Source: Methylobacterium radiodurans
GTDB taxonomy: Bacteria > Pseudomonadota > Alphaproteobacteria > Rhizobiales > Beijerinckiaceae
Direction: 5' to 3'
NCBI RefSeq assembly: GCF_003173735.1
Contig: NZ_CP029551.1
Location: forward strand, 3,248,001 to 3,312,000
DNA length: 64,000 bases
Below the pieces are notes generated by a model. The model ran no database searches. It saw only the letters and a list, made by a program, of their open reading frames with translations, and was not told where the DNA came from. A program made the position numbers and the translations under genes. This document shows, in pieces, positions 54,324 through 63,774 of this stretch (position 1 is the stretch's first letter; every line of letters starts with the position of its first letter).

Positions 54324-55532
54324 ATGGCGGCAACCAGACGCCCCGGTCGCAATCACCTCTTCGTGCCGGGCCCGACCAACATCCCGGACCGGGTCCAGCG
54401 CGCGATGCTGGTGCCCTCCGAGGACCATCGCTCGGTCGATTTCCCGGCGCTGACCAAGCCGCTCTTCGAGGACACCAAGAAGGTCTACGGCTCGACCGAC
54501 GGCACGATCTTCCTGTTCCCGGCCTCCGGCACCGGCATCTGGGAATCGGCGCTGACCAACACGCTCTGCCGCGGCGACAAGGTGCTGACCTCGCGGTACG
54601 GCCAGTTCAGCCACCTCTGGATCGACATGGCCCAGCGCATCGGGCTCGACGTCGTCGTGCAGGAGGAGGCCTGGGGCACCGGCGCCGACCCGCAGAAGAT
54701 CGAGGAGGCCCTGCGCGCCGACACCAATCACGAGATCAAGGCCGTGATGGTGGTCCACAACGAGACCGCCACGGGCGTCACCAGCGACATCGGCGCGGTG
54801 CGCAAGGCGATCGACGCGGCCGGCCACCCGGCGCTGCTCTTCGTGGACGGCGTCTCCTCGATCGGCTCGCTCCCGTTCCGTATGGACGAGTGGAAGGTCG
54901 ACTGCGCCATCGCGGGCTCGCAGAAGGGCCTGATGCTGCCCGCCGGCCTTGGCGTGATCTGCGTCAGCCCGAAGGCGCTGCAGGCCTCAGAGGGCAAGGC
55001 CGGGCGCAACGACCGGCTCGCGCACGTCTACTTCGCCTGGGAGGACCACCGGAAGCAGAACCCGGCCGGCTACTTCCCCTACACCCCGTCGCTGCCGCTG
55101 CTCTACGGCCTGCGCGAGGCGCTCGCCTGCCTGTTCGAGGAAGGGCTGGAGAACGTCTACCACCGCCACCACGTGCTGGGCGAGGCCACCCGCCAAGCGG
55201 TCGCGGCTTGGGGCCTGAAGACCTGCGCCAAGGACCCGAAGTGGAACTCCGACACCGTCACGGCGATCGTCGTGCCGGAGGGCGTGGACGCGGCCCAGAT
55301 CATCAAGCACGCCTTCGTGCGCTACAACCTCGCGCTCGGCGCCGGCCTCTCCCAGGTCGCCGGCAAGGTCTTCCGCATCGGCCACGTCGGTGACCTGAAC
55401 GAGCTGTCGCTCCTCGGCGCCATCGCGGGCGCCGAGATGGCGATGAACGATTGCGGCCTCAAGGTCACGCCGGGCTCGGGCGTCGCCGCCGCGTCGAACT
55501 ACCTGCGCGAGCACCCGCTCAACAAGAACTGA
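54324..55532 (+). CDS. sga: Serine-glyoxylate aminotransferase
   Basis: 402 residues from ATG 54324, behind GGAGGAA. It transfers the amino group of serine to glyoxylate, giving hydroxypyruvate and glycine, a central step of the serine cycle. The class V aminotransferase core begins RRPGRNHLFVPGPTNIPDRV and includes LFPASGTGIWESALTNTL and VVHNETATGVTSDIGAV. PLP Asp is in LLFVDGVSSIGSLPF, and the PLP lysine lies in AGSQKGLMLPAGLG. It is the first gene of the cluster. Two tandem hairpins follow before hprA. Confidence 0.96.
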   Translation: MAATRRPGRNHLFVPGPTNIPDRVQRAMLVPSEDHRSVDFPALTKPLFEDTKKVYGSTDGTIFLFPASGTGIWESALTNTLCRGDKVLTSRYGQFSHLWIDMAQRIGLDVVVQEEAWGTGADPQKIEEALRADTNHEIKAVMVVHNETATGVTSDIGAVRKAIDAAGHPALLFVDGVSSIGSLPFRMDEWKVDCAIAGSQKGLMLPAGLGVICVSPKALQASEGKAGRNDRLAHVYFAWEDHRKQNPAGYFPYTPSLPLLYGLREALACLFEEGLENVYHRHHVLGEATRQAVAAWGLKTCAKDPKWNSDTVTAIVVPEGVDAAQIIKHAFVRYNLALGAGLSQVAGKVFRIGHVGDLNELSLLGAIAGAEMAMNDCGLKVTPGSGVAAASNYLREHPLNKN

Positions 55533-55550
55533 TCCGGCAAGGATCATGAC

Positions 55551-55607
55551 GGCCGCGGGGACAACGCCCCGCGGCCCGACCCGCGGGCTTGAGCAGCCCG
55601 GCGGGTC
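55551..55607 (+). promoter_or_regulatory. Two tandem hairpins between sga and hprA
   Basis: Hairpin 1: GGCCGCGGGG (55551-55560) and CCCCGCGGCC (55567-55576) are perfect 10-bp arms with loop ACAACG. Hairpin 2: GACCCGC (55578-55584) with GCGGGTC (55601-55607) and inner GGGCT/AGCCC. No T-run follows. They may stabilise or partly terminate the sga message. Confidence 0.6.
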
Positions 55608-55705
55608 CAAGGAAGAAGACCGGCGCGCCGTTGTCGCGCGACCGGCCGAGGCACCCGGGATCAACCGGGGCCCGGAGGACGCGTCCGTTGCCGAGAGAGG
55701 GTTTC

Positions 55706-56650
55706 ATGACGAAGAAGATCGTGTTCCTCGACCGCGAATCCCTCGACGCCAAGGTTCGGGAGTTCAACTTCCCGCACGAGTACGTGGAGTACGAGTCGAC
55801 TTGGTCGCCCGAGGACACCGTCGAGCGCCTGAAGGGCGCCGAGATCGCGCTGATCAACAAGGTGCCGATGCGCGCCGACACGCTGAAGCAGCTGCCCGAC
55901 CTCAAGCTGATCGCGGTCGCGGCCACCGGCACCGACGTCGTCGACAAGGCCGCGGCGAAAGCTCAGGGCATCACGGTCGTCAACATCCGCAACTACGCCT
56001 TCAACACCGTGCCGGAGCACGTGGTCGGGCTGATGTTCGCGCTGCGGCGCGCCATCGTGCCCTACGCCAACTCCGTGCGGCGCGGTGACTGGGCCAAGTC
56101 AACCCAGTTCTGCTACTTCGACTACCCGATCTACGACATCGCCGGCTCGACGCTCGGCATCGTCGGCTACGGGGCGCTCGGCAAGTCGATCGCCAAGCGC
56201 GCCGAGGCGCTGGGGATGAAGGTCATCGCCTACGACGTCTTCCCGCAGGAGGGACTGGTCGATTTCGAGACCATCCTCACGCAGTCCGACGTCATCACCC
56301 TGCACGTGCCGCTGACGCCGGACACCCGCAACCTGATCGGGGCCGAGCAACTCGCCAAGATGAAGAAGAGCGCCATCCTCATCAACACGGCCCGCGGCGG
56401 GCTCGTGGACGAGGCGGCGCTGCTCGACGCCCTCAAGAACGGCACCATCGCGGGCGCGGGCTTCGACGTGGTGGCGCAGGAGCCCCCGAAGGACGGCAAC
56501 ATCCTGTGCGAGGCGGACCTGCCGAACCTCATCGTCACGCCGCACGTCGCCTGGGCCAGCAAGGAGGCGATGCAGATCCTCTCCGACCAGCTCGTCGACA
56601 ACGTCGAGGCCTTCGTCGCCGGCAAGCCCCAGAACGTGGTCGAGGGCTAG
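55706..56650 (+). CDS. hprA: Hydroxypyruvate reductase
   Basis: 314 residues from ATG 55706. Reduces hydroxypyruvate to glycerate with NAD(P)H in the serine cycle. D-2-hydroxyacid dehydrogenase fold: VAATGTDVVDKAAAKAQGIT, the nucleotide motif STLGIVGYGALGKSIAKRA, conserved Arg in LINTARGGLVDEAALLDAL, Glu in VVAQEPPKDG and His in LIVTPHVAWASKEAMQ. Length equals that of the M. extorquens enzyme. A family B repeat separates it from mtdA. Confidence 0.96.
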   Translation: MTKKIVFLDRESLDAKVREFNFPHEYVEYESTWSPEDTVERLKGAEIALINKVPMRADTLKQLPDLKLIAVAATGTDVVDKAAAKAQGITVVNIRNYAFNTVPEHVVGLMFALRRAIVPYANSVRRGDWAKSTQFCYFDYPIYDIAGSTLGIVGYGALGKSIAKRAEALGMKVIAYDVFPQEGLVDFETILTQSDVITLHVPLTPDTRNLIGAEQLAKMKKSAILINTARGGLVDEAALLDALKNGTIAGAGFDVVAQEPPKDGNILCEADLPNLIVTPHVAWASKEAMQILSDQLVDNVEAFVAGKPQNVVEG

Positions 56651-56659
56651 GAACACGAC

Positions 56660-56815
56660 GCGCTCCCTCTCCCGTGCGGGAGAGGGTTGGGGTGAGGGAT
56701 GAGAACTCCCCGGATCGGGCTGGCCCTTCGCCGCGGAGTCGCCGAGGCCTCTCCGTATGGCTCAGGGCCCCTCACCCTGTCCCTCTCCCGCGCGGGAGAG
56801 GGGACCCGCGCCCGA
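56660..56815. repeat. Paired-hairpin palindromic repeat (family B), copy 2
   Basis: Terminal hairpins CCCTCTCCC-GTGC-GGGAGAGGG and CCCTCTCCC-GCGC-GGGAGAGGG flank an inverted pair GGTGAGGG and CCCTCACCC, around a spacer of about 65 bases. The order matches the copy at 42980-43192. It is inserted inside the serine-cycle operon, between hprA and mtdA. Confidence 0.75.
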
Positions 56816-56905
56816 TTCGGCGGGCGAAGCGCTAGCAAGCGGCTGCGTACGCCCCAGAAAGCATCCACACCCCACACGCCCCCCGACGGGCGAAAGGACG
56901 ATCCG

Positions 56906-57766
56906 ATGAAGAAGCTGCTGTTCCTCTTCGACACCGACGCGGTGCCGAGCGTGTTCGACACGGTCGTCGGCTACGACGGCGGGGCCGACCACATCACCGG
57001 CTACGGCAACGTCACGCCGGACAATGTCGGCGCGCTCGTCGACGGCACGATCTACACCCGCGGCGGCTCGGAGAAGAAGTCGACCGCGATCTTCGTCGGC
57101 GGCGGCAACATGGCGGCCGGCGAGGCGGTGCTCGACGCGGTCAAGAAGCGCTTCTTCGGGCCCTTCCGCGTCTCGGTGATGCTCGACTCGAACGGCTCGA
57201 ACACCACCGCGGCGGCGGGCGTCGCGCTGGTCGCCAAGGCGGCCGGCTCGCTCCAGGGCAAGCGGGCGGTGGTGCTGGCCGGCACCGGCCCGGTCGGCAT
57301 GCGCTCGGCGGCGCTGCTGGCCCGCGAGGGCGCCGAGGTCACGCTCTGCGGCCGCTCGCTCGACAAGGCGCAGGCCTCGGCGGACGCCGTCAACAAGCGC
57401 TTCGGCGTGAACGTCAAGGCGGCCGAGACCCCGGATGCCGGCTCGCGCGCCCGGATCGTCAAGGGCCAGAACCTCGTCTTCTCGGCGGGCGCCATCGGCC
57501 TCGAACTCGTGCCCGAGGAGGCCTGGAAGGACGAGTCCTCGATCGAGTTCCTGGCCGACTACAACGCCCAGCCCCCGCTCGGGCTAGGCGGTCTCGAGGC
57601 GATGGACAAGGGCAAGGACCGCCACGGCAAGAAGGCCTTCGGGGCGCTCGGCATCGGCGGCCTCAAGCTGAAGCTCCACCGCGCCTGCGTCGGCCAGCTC
57701 TTCGACAACACCGAGCAGGTGCTTGACGCCGAGGAGATCTACGCTCTCGCCAAGAAGATGGCCTGA
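56906..57766 (+). CDS. mtdA: NADP-dependent methylene-tetrahydrofolate/methylene-H4MPT dehydrogenase MtdA
   Basis: 286 residues from ATG 56906. Interconverts methylene- and methenyl-THF, linking C1 oxidation to the serine cycle. The N-terminal VFDTVVGYDGGADHITGYGN, then VTPDNVGALVDGTIYTRGG, is diagnostic of MtdA. The NADP fold has VVLAGTGPVGMRSAALLARE with CGRSLDKAQAS. The C-terminal DYNAQPPLGLGGLEAMDKGK is conserved. It is methylotroph-specific, and fchA follows after 11 bases. Confidence 0.97.
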   Translation: MKKLLFLFDTDAVPSVFDTVVGYDGGADHITGYGNVTPDNVGALVDGTIYTRGGSEKKSTAIFVGGGNMAAGEAVLDAVKKRFFGPFRVSVMLDSNGSNTTAAAGVALVAKAAGSLQGKRAVVLAGTGPVGMRSAALLAREGAEVTLCGRSLDKAQASADAVNKRFGVNVKAAETPDAGSRARIVKGQNLVFSAGAIGLELVPEEAWKDESSIEFLADYNAQPPLGLGGLEAMDKGKDRHGKKAFGALGIGGLKLKLHRACVGQLFDNTEQVLDAEEIYALAKKMA

Positions 57767-57777
57767 GGGAGGATCCG

Positions 57778-58404
57778 ATGGCCGAGAACGAGACGATCGC
57801 GGAGTTTCTGGACGGGCTGGCGAGTTCCAGCCCCACGCCCGGCGGCGGCGGGGCCGCCGCCATCTCGGGCGCCATGGGGGCGGCGCTCGTCTCGATGGTG
57901 TGCAACCTCACCATCGGCAAGAAGAAGTACGTCGAGGTCGAGGCCGAGCTGCAGGACGTGCTGGCCCGATCCGAGGCACTGCGGGCCGAGCTCACCGGCA
58001 TGATCGCCGAGGACGTGAAGGCCTTCGACGCGGTGATGGGCGCCTACGGCCTTCCCAAGGCCACCGACGACGAGAAGGCGGCCCGCGCCGCGAAGATCCA
58101 GGAGGCCCTGCGGGAGGCCACCGACGTGCCGCTCGCCTGCTGCCGCGCCTGCCGCAAGGTGATCGACCTCGCGCTGGTCACCGCCGAGAAGGGCAACGTC
58201 AACGTGGTGAGCGACGCGGGCGTCGCCGTGCTCTCGGCCTTCGCGGGCCTGCGCAGCGCGGCGCTGAACGTCTGGGTCAACGCCCGGGGCCTGGAAGACC
58301 GCGCCTTCGCGGACGAGCGGCTCTCCGAACTCGAAGGGCTGCTCGGCGAGGCGGGCGCACTCAACGAACGGGTGTTCGAGATCGTGAAGGGCAAGGTGAG
58401 CTGA
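57778..58404 (+). CDS. fchA: Methenyl-tetrahydrofolate cyclohydrolase FchA
   Basis: 208 residues from ATG 57778, behind GGAGG. Converts methenyl-THF to formyl-THF. It belongs to the formiminotransferase-cyclodeaminase family: ETIAEFLDGLASSSPTPGGG, AAAISGAMGAALVSMVCNLT, AEDVKAFDAVMGAYGLPKAT and KGNVNVVSDAGVAVLSAFAG. It is translated with mtdA (11-base gap). A strong hairpin 24 bases after the stop may close the sga-fchA part of the operon. Confidence 0.96.
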   Translation: MAENETIAEFLDGLASSSPTPGGGGAAAISGAMGAALVSMVCNLTIGKKKYVEVEAELQDVLARSEALRAELTGMIAEDVKAFDAVMGAYGLPKATDDEKAARAAKIQEALREATDVPLACCRACRKVIDLALVTAEKGNVNVVSDAGVAVLSAFAGLRSAALNVWVNARGLEDRAFADERLSELEGLLGEAGALNERVFEIVKGKVS

Positions 58405-58721
58405 GCGCCATCACCGACCGCACCACAATCATCCCGGGGCTCGCCGCAGGCGAGAGCCCGGGATGATGGAGGCCGGCTCGAATGGTCGGGAACGAAGGAA
58501 GCACTGTGCAGTCGCGGCAAAGTTTTCGTGCGCCGCACCATTGAATACAGATAGCATTCGCCGCACCTCAAGGTGCTTTCAACGCGAATGTCAAAAAATT
58601 TAACACCTTCGGGCGCTCCCGCGAAACAAAACTTGTCGCTATAAAATGCACAGGACCGACGGAGCCGAAAAGGCCGGCTCGAAGACCAGCGGTCTCCCAT
58701 AAAAAAATCGGAGGCGATGCC
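58405..58721. promoter_or_regulatory. Gap between fchA and mtkA with probable internal promoter
   Basis: 317 bases without a gene. After the hairpin at 58428-58467 there is an AT-rich section (58510-58715) with TATAAA at 58641-58646 and homopolymer A runs. mtkA has GGAGG 9 bases before its ATG. Secondary initiation here is likely but not demonstrated. Confidence 0.5.
58428..58467 (+). terminator. Strong hairpin after fchA
   Basis: ATCATCCCGGG (58428-58438) pairs with CCCGGGATGAT (58457-58467), and CTCGCC pairs with GGCGAG inside, leaving a small bulge and a 3-base loop. It is a candidate terminator or attenuator, though the following bases are not T-rich. Confidence 0.5.
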
Positions 58722-59909
58722 ATGGACGTCCACGAGTACCAGGCCAAGGAGCTTCTCGCGAGCTTCGGCGTCGCGGTCCCGAAGGGCGCCGTCGCCTTCA
58801 GCCCGGACCAAGCGGTCTACGCGGCGACCGAACTCGGCGGCTCGTTCTGGGCCGTGAAGGCGCAGATCCACGCGGGCGCCCGCGGCAAGGCCGGCGGGAT
58901 CAAGCTCTGCCGCACCTACAACGAGGTGCGGGACGCCTCCCGCGAGCTCCTCGGCAAGCGCCTCGTCACCATCCAGACGGGCCCCGAGGGCAAGCCGGTA
59001 CAGCGGGTCTACATCGAGACCGCCGACCCGTTCGAGCGCGAACTCTATCTCGGCTACGTCCTCGACAGGAAGGCCGAGCGCGTGCGCGTCATCGCGAGCC
59101 AGCGCGGCGGCATGGACATCGAGGAGATCGCCGCGACCGATCCGGACGCGCTGATCCAGATCGTGGTCGAGCCCGCGGTCGGCCTGCAGCAGTTCCAGGC
59201 CCGTGAGATCGCCTTCCAGCTCGGGCTCAACATCAAGCAGGTCTCGGCCGCGGTGAAGACCATCATGAACGCCTACCGGGCGTTCCGCGACTGCGACGGC
59301 ACGATGCTGGAGATCAACCCGCTCGTCGTCACGAAGGACGACCGGGTGCTGGCGCTCGACGCCAAGATGAGCTTCGACGACAACGCGATGTTCCGCCGCC
59401 GCCACATCGCGGACATGCACGATCCCTCGCAGAGCGACCCGCGCGAGGCCCAGGCCGCCGAGCACAACCTCAACTATATCGGCCTGGAGGGCGAGATCGG
59501 CTGCATCGTCAACGGCGCCGGCCTCGCCATGGCCACCATGGACATGATCAAGCACGCGGGCGGCGAGCCCGCGAACTTCCTGGATGTCGGCGGCGGCGCC
59601 TCGCCGGAGCGCGTCGCGACGGCCTTCCGGCTCGTCCTGTCGGACAAGAACGTCAAGGCGATCCTGGTCAACATCTTCGCGGGGATCAACCGCTGCGACT
59701 GGATCGCCGAGGGCGTCGTCAAGGCCGCCCGCGAGGTGAAGATCGAGGTGCCGCTGGTGGTGCGGCTGGCCGGCACGAACGTGGAGGCCGGCAAGCAGAT
59801 CCTGGCCGAGAGCGGGCTCGACCTCATCACCGCCGACACCCTGTCGGAGGCGGCCGTCAAGGCGGTGGACGCCTGCAACACCGCCAAGAACAACGCTAAG
59901 AACCGCTGA
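58722..59909 (+). CDS. mtkA: Malate-CoA ligase (malate thiokinase) beta subunit
   Basis: 395 residues. ATP-grasp succinyl-CoA-synthetase-beta fold: [60 protein letters not shown] and [20 protein letters not shown]. With MtkB it forms malyl-CoA from malate, CoA and ATP for the serine cycle. The genomic neighbours distinguish it from SucC. The next gene begins 14 bases later. Confidence 0.95.
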   Translation: MDVHEYQAKELLASFGVAVPKGAVAFSPDQAVYAATELGGSFWAVKAQIHAGARGKAGGIKLCRTYNEVRDASRELLGKRLVTIQTGPEGKPVQRVYIETADPFERELYLGYVLDRKAERVRVIASQRGGMDIEEIAATDPDALIQIVVEPAVGLQQFQAREIAFQLGLNIKQVSAAVKTIMNAYRAFRDCDGTMLEINPLVVTKDDRVLALDAKMSFDDNAMFRRRHIADMHDPSQSDPREAQAAEHNLNYIGLEGEIGCIVNGAGLAMATMDMIKHAGGEPANFLDVGGGASPERVATAFRLVLSDKNVKAILVNIFAGINRCDWIAEGVVKAAREVKIEVPLVVRLAGTNVEAGKQILAESGLDLITADTLSEAAVKAVDACNTAKNNAKNR

Positions 59910-59923
59910 GGGGAGATTGCGCC

Positions 59924-60811
59924 ATGAGCATTCTCATCGACGAGAAGACCCCGATCCTGGTCCAGGGCATCACGGGCGACAAGGGCACGTTCCACGCCAA
60001 GGAAATGCTGGAGTACGGCACCAACGTCGTGGCGGGCGTCACACCCGGCAAGGGCGGGCGCACGCATCTGGGCGTGCCGGTGTTCAACACCGTCAAGGAA
60101 GCTGTCGAGGCCACGGGCGCCACCACCTCGATCACCTTCGTGGCCCCGCCGTTCGCGGCCGACGCCATCATGGAGGGGGCGGATGCGGGCCTGCGCCTCG
60201 TCTGCTCGATCACCGACGGCATCCCGGCCCAGGACATGATGCGGGTGAAGCGCTACCTCATGCGCTACCCCAAGGACCGGCGCACCATGGTGGTCGGCCC
60301 GAACTGCGCCGGCATCATCTCGCCGGGCCGAGCGATGCTCGGCATCATGCCCGGCCACATCTACCTCAAGGGCAATGTCGGGGTGATCTCGCGCTCGGGC
60401 ACGCTCGGCTACGAGGCCGCCTCGCAGATGAAGGCGCTCGGCATCGGCATCTCGACCTCGGTCGGCATCGGCGGCGACCCGATCAACGGCTCGTCCTTCC
60501 TCGACCACCTGACCCTGTTCGAGCGCGACCCGGACACCCACGCGGTGCTGATGATCGGCGAGATCGGGGGTCCGCAGGAGGCCGAGGCCTCGGCCTGGAT
60601 CCGGGAGAACATGTCGAAGCCCGTCATCGGCTTCGTGGCCGGGCTCACGGCCCCGAAGGGCCGCCGCATGGGGCATGCCGGCGCCATCATCTCGGCGACC
60701 GGCGACAGCGCCGCCGAGAAGGCCGAGATCATGCGCTCCTACGGCCTCACCGTGGCGCCGGACCCGGGCTCCTTCGGCGAGACCGTGGCGCAGGTGCTGA
60801 AGGCGGCCTGA
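59924..60811 (+). CDS. mtkB: Malate-CoA ligase alpha subunit
   Basis: 295 residues. CoA-binding Rossmann domain (TPILVQGITGDKGTFHAKEM), then VVGPNCAGIISPGRAMLGIM and GVISRSGTLGYEAASQMKAL. The phosphohistidine is His251 in KGRRMGHAGAIISATGD. It pairs with MtkA. A single family B hairpin lies just downstream, before ppc. Confidence 0.95.
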   Translation: MSILIDEKTPILVQGITGDKGTFHAKEMLEYGTNVVAGVTPGKGGRTHLGVPVFNTVKEAVEATGATTSITFVAPPFAADAIMEGADAGLRLVCSITDGIPAQDMMRVKRYLMRYPKDRRTMVVGPNCAGIISPGRAMLGIMPGHIYLKGNVGVISRSGTLGYEAASQMKALGIGISTSVGIGGDPINGSSFLDHLTLFERDPDTHAVLMIGEIGGPQEAEASAWIRENMSKPVIGFVAGLTAPKGRRMGHAGAIISATGDSAAEKAEIMRSYGLTVAPDPGSFGETVAQVLKAA

Positions 60812-60819
60812 CGTGCCGC

Positions 60820-60849
60820 CCTCTCTCCCCCTCTGCGGGGGAGGGAGGG
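60820..60849 (+). repeat. Half-copy of the family B hairpin between mtkB and ppc
   Basis: CCCTCTCTCCCCC and GGGGGAGGGAGGG flank a short loop, a single hairpin resembling one end of the family B repeat. No GTGAGGG/CCCTCACC inner pair is seen, so this is a solo or truncated unit. Confidence 0.55.
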
Positions 60850-60893
60850 TATCGCGCCCATCGACACCAGAACATGCGCCACGAGGTGGCCCC

Positions 60894-63653
60894 ATGACCC
60901 GAACGCTCCACGCCTCCCCCGGCCACACCGACGAGAACGCCTTCGCGCCCCCGGTCATTACCGGTACCTCCGCGAAGGAGCCGCTCGACATCCTGTTCCA
61001 CGCACTCCTCGACGTAGCCCGCCGGCACGAGCCGGAACTGGAATCGGTGCTGCACGGCACCGCCGACATCTCCGCCTTCACGCCCGAGATGCTGGCCCGC
61101 GCGCTCCAGGTGCAGGGCATCTGGTTCCAGCTGATCTCGATCGCCGAGCAGAACGCGGCCATGCGCCGCCGCCGCCAAATCGAGCGCGCTGAGGGCCGTG
61201 AGGCGCTCGGCGGCTCCTTCGCCAAGGTGCTGGCCGAGGCCGCGAGCCGCGGAATCAAGGCGCCGCAGATCCACGCGCTCCTGAAGGACCTGCGCATCCG
61301 CCCGACGATCACCGCGCACCCGACCGAGGGCAAGCGCGTGACGGTGCTGGAGAAGTTCCGGCGCATCTACCTCGTGCTGCGCGAGTTGGAGATGCCGCGC
61401 TGGACCGAGCGCGAGCGCAACGGGCTGATGAACGAGCTGCGCGCTCAGATCGAGCTGGTCTGGATGACGGGCGAGCTGCACCTGGAGAAGCCGACCGTCG
61501 AGCGCGAGGTCGCCTGGGGCCTGCACTTCTTCGACGAATCGCTCTTCGAGATGCTGCCCGAGATGATGGTCTCGCTGGAGGAGGCGCTCGGCCGCCACTA
61601 CCCGGACGAGACCTTCGAGGTGCCGCCCTTCTTCCAGTTCGGCAGCTGGATCGGGGGCGACCGCGACGGCAACCCCTACGTCACCGCGAGCGTCACCCGC
61701 GAGACCCTGAAGCGCAACGCGCTGGCCTCGCTCCGGCGCTACCGCGACGGCATCAACCACCTCGCACGCATGCTCTCGCTCACCGAGCGCTCGCTGCCGG
61801 TGCCGGAGGCGTTCGGCCGGGAACTCGCGCACGCGCTCGCCGAGAGCGGCGACGCGAAGGCCATCGCGGGCCGCAATCCGGGCGAGGCCTACCGGCAGTT
61901 CCTCACCTGCGTGCAGCGCAAGCTCGAGGCGACGATCGCCCGCAACGAGGGCGCGCAACCCTCCGGCCCCGACTATCCGAGCGCCGACGGCCTGATCAAC
62001 GATCTGCGCACCCTGGAGAAGGGGCTGGCCGATGCCCGCTGCACGGGGCTCGCAACCGACCTCGTGCGCCCGGTCCGCCGCATGGTCGAGATCTTCCGCT
62101 TCTCGACCGTGCGCCTCGACATCCGCGAGAACTCGACCCGCACCACGCAGACGCTGCAGGCCCTCTGGGCCCGTCGAAAGGGCGACCGCCCGCCGCCGGA
62201 GCCCGATTCCCCCGCCTGGCGCGAATGGCTGCTCGCCGAACTCGCCCGGCCCCGCGACCCGGAGCGCGGCTTCGACGACCTGCCGGAGGCGGCGCGCGAG
62301 ACCCTCGACACCTTCGCGCTCGTGGCCGAGATGCGCGACACCCTCGACCGCGAGGCCTTCGGCAGCTTCATCCTGTCGATGACGCGCTCGGTCGAGGACG
62401 TGCTCGGCGCCTACCTGCTGGCCAAGGAGGCGGGCCTGTTCCTCGACGGGGCCGGCACCGAGATCTGCCCGCTGCCGATCGTGCCGCTGTTCGAGACGAT
62501 CGATGATCTCCGCGCCGCGCCCGCCATCATGAAGGAGCTCTTGGCGACCCCGGTCGTGCGCCGCTCCACCCGCTGGCAGGGCGGGGTGCAGGAGGTGATG
62601 ATCGGCTACTCGGACTCGAACAAGGACGGCGGCTTCGTCGCCTCGAACTGGGAACTCTACAAGGCGCAGGCCCGGCTGACCGTGCTGGGCAAGCACGCGG
62701 GCGTGCCGATCGCCTTCTTCCACGGGCGCGGCGGCTCGGTCAGCCGCGGCGGCGTGCCGACCCACCGGGGCATCGCCGCCCAGCCGCCCGGCTCGATCAA
62801 CGGGCGCTTCCGCATCACCGAGCAGGGCGAGGTCGTCTCGTTCAAGTACGCGAACCGCGGCACCGCGGCCTACCAGATGGAGCTGCTGGCGGCCTCCGTG
62901 TTCGAGCACGCGCTGGCGCCCGAGCCCAACGGCAACGGTGCCGCCCGGCTCGGGGCGGACGACGCCATGGAGGCGCTGTCGGGCGCCTCGCGGGCGGCCT
63001 ACGTCAACCTGCTGCAGACGGAAGGGCTCGTCGACTACTTCCAGGCGGCGAGCCCGCTCGACGAGATCGCGCTCCTCAACATCGGCTCGCGGCCCGCGCG
63101 GCGCTTCGGCGCCCGCTCGCTCTCCGACCTCAGGGCGATCCCCTGGGTCTTCGCGTGGTCGCAGAACCGGCACGTCGTCACCGGCTGGTACGGGGTGGGA
63201 TCGGGCATCCGCAGCTTCCTCGACGTGCGGGGCGCCGAGGGCGAGGCGCAGCTGAAGCGCCTGTTCGAGGAATCGCGCGTGTTCCGCCTCGTCCTCGACG
63301 AGGTCGAGAAGACCCTGATGATGGTCGATCTCGACATCGCCCGCGACTACGCGGGCCTCGTGGCCGACGAACTCGTGCGCGCCCGGATCTTCCGCATGGT
63401 CGAGGCCGAGTACGCCCTGACCAAGGAGATGGTTCTGCGGGTGAGCGGTGGGCGCGAACTCGCCGAGCGCTTTCCCCTGTTCCGCGACCGGCTCCAGGGC
63501 CGGCTGCCCACCATCAACCAAGTGAGCCGCGAGCAGGTCGAGCTGCTGGCCCGCTTCCGCCAGGAGACCGACGAGGATCGCCGCGAGGCGGTGAAATCCG
63601 CGCTCCTCCTGTCCATCAACTGCATCGCCGTCGGCTTCGGCGCGACGGGCTAG
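60894..63653 (+). CDS. ppc: Phosphoenolpyruvate carboxylase
   Basis: 919 residues from ATG 60894. It carboxylates PEP to oxaloacetate, the carboxylation step of the serine cycle. Catalytic motifs: His in TITAHPTEGKRVTVLEKF, GSWIGGDRDGNPYVTASVT, GYSDSNKDGGFVASNWELYK and FHGRGGSVSRGG with the glycine loop. The C-terminus GFGATG differs from the usual QNTG ending, as in some methylotroph enzymes. mclA starts 121 bases downstream. Confidence 0.96.
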   Translation: MTRTLHASPGHTDENAFAPPVITGTSAKEPLDILFHALLDVARRHEPELESVLHGTADISAFTPEMLARALQVQGIWFQLISIAEQNAAMRRRRQIERAEGREALGGSFAKVLAEAASRGIKAPQIHALLKDLRIRPTITAHPTEGKRVTVLEKFRRIYLVLRELEMPRWTERERNGLMNELRAQIELVWMTGELHLEKPTVEREVAWGLHFFDESLFEMLPEMMVSLEEALGRHYPDETFEVPPFFQFGSWIGGDRDGNPYVTASVTRETLKRNALASLRRYRDGINHLARMLSLTERSLPVPEAFGRELAHALAESGDAKAIAGRNPGEAYRQFLTCVQRKLEATIARNEGAQPSGPDYPSADGLINDLRTLEKGLADARCTGLATDLVRPVRRMVEIFRFSTVRLDIRENSTRTTQTLQALWARRKGDRPPPEPDSPAWREWLLAELARPRDPERGFDDLPEAARETLDTFALVAEMRDTLDREAFGSFILSMTRSVEDVLGAYLLAKEAGLFLDGAGTEICPLPIVPLFETIDDLRAAPAIMKELLATPVVRRSTRWQGGVQEVMIGYSDSNKDGGFVASNWELYKAQARLTVLGKHAGVPIAFFHGRGGSVSRGGVPTHRGIAAQPPGSINGRFRITEQGEVVSFKYANRGTAAYQMELLAASVFEHALAPEPNGNGAARLGADDAMEALSGASRAAYVNLLQTEGLVDYFQAASPLDEIALLNIGSRPARRFGARSLSDLRAIPWVFAWSQNRHVVTGWYGVGSGIRSFLDVRGAEGEAQLKRLFEESRVFRLVLDEVEKTLMMVDLDIARDYAGLVADELVRARIFRMVEAEYALTKEMVLRVSGGRELAERFPLFRDRLQGRLPTINQVSREQVELLARFRQETDEDRREAVKSALLLSINCIAVGFGATG

Positions 63654-63774
63654 GCGCGCTCCACCCTGTCGTAGGCGTGCCCGCGGCCCATCTTGCACCC
63701 GGGGGACCGGGGAGCGTCGCGCAGCCGCGGCCCGACGACGGCACCAGAACCGTTACCAGGAGAGAGAAACACCG

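Noticed and set aside
60747..63698. 983-codon minus-strand frame antisense to ppc
   Set aside because: ppc motifs are complete on the plus strand; the antisense product is His/Arg/Asp-rich noise.
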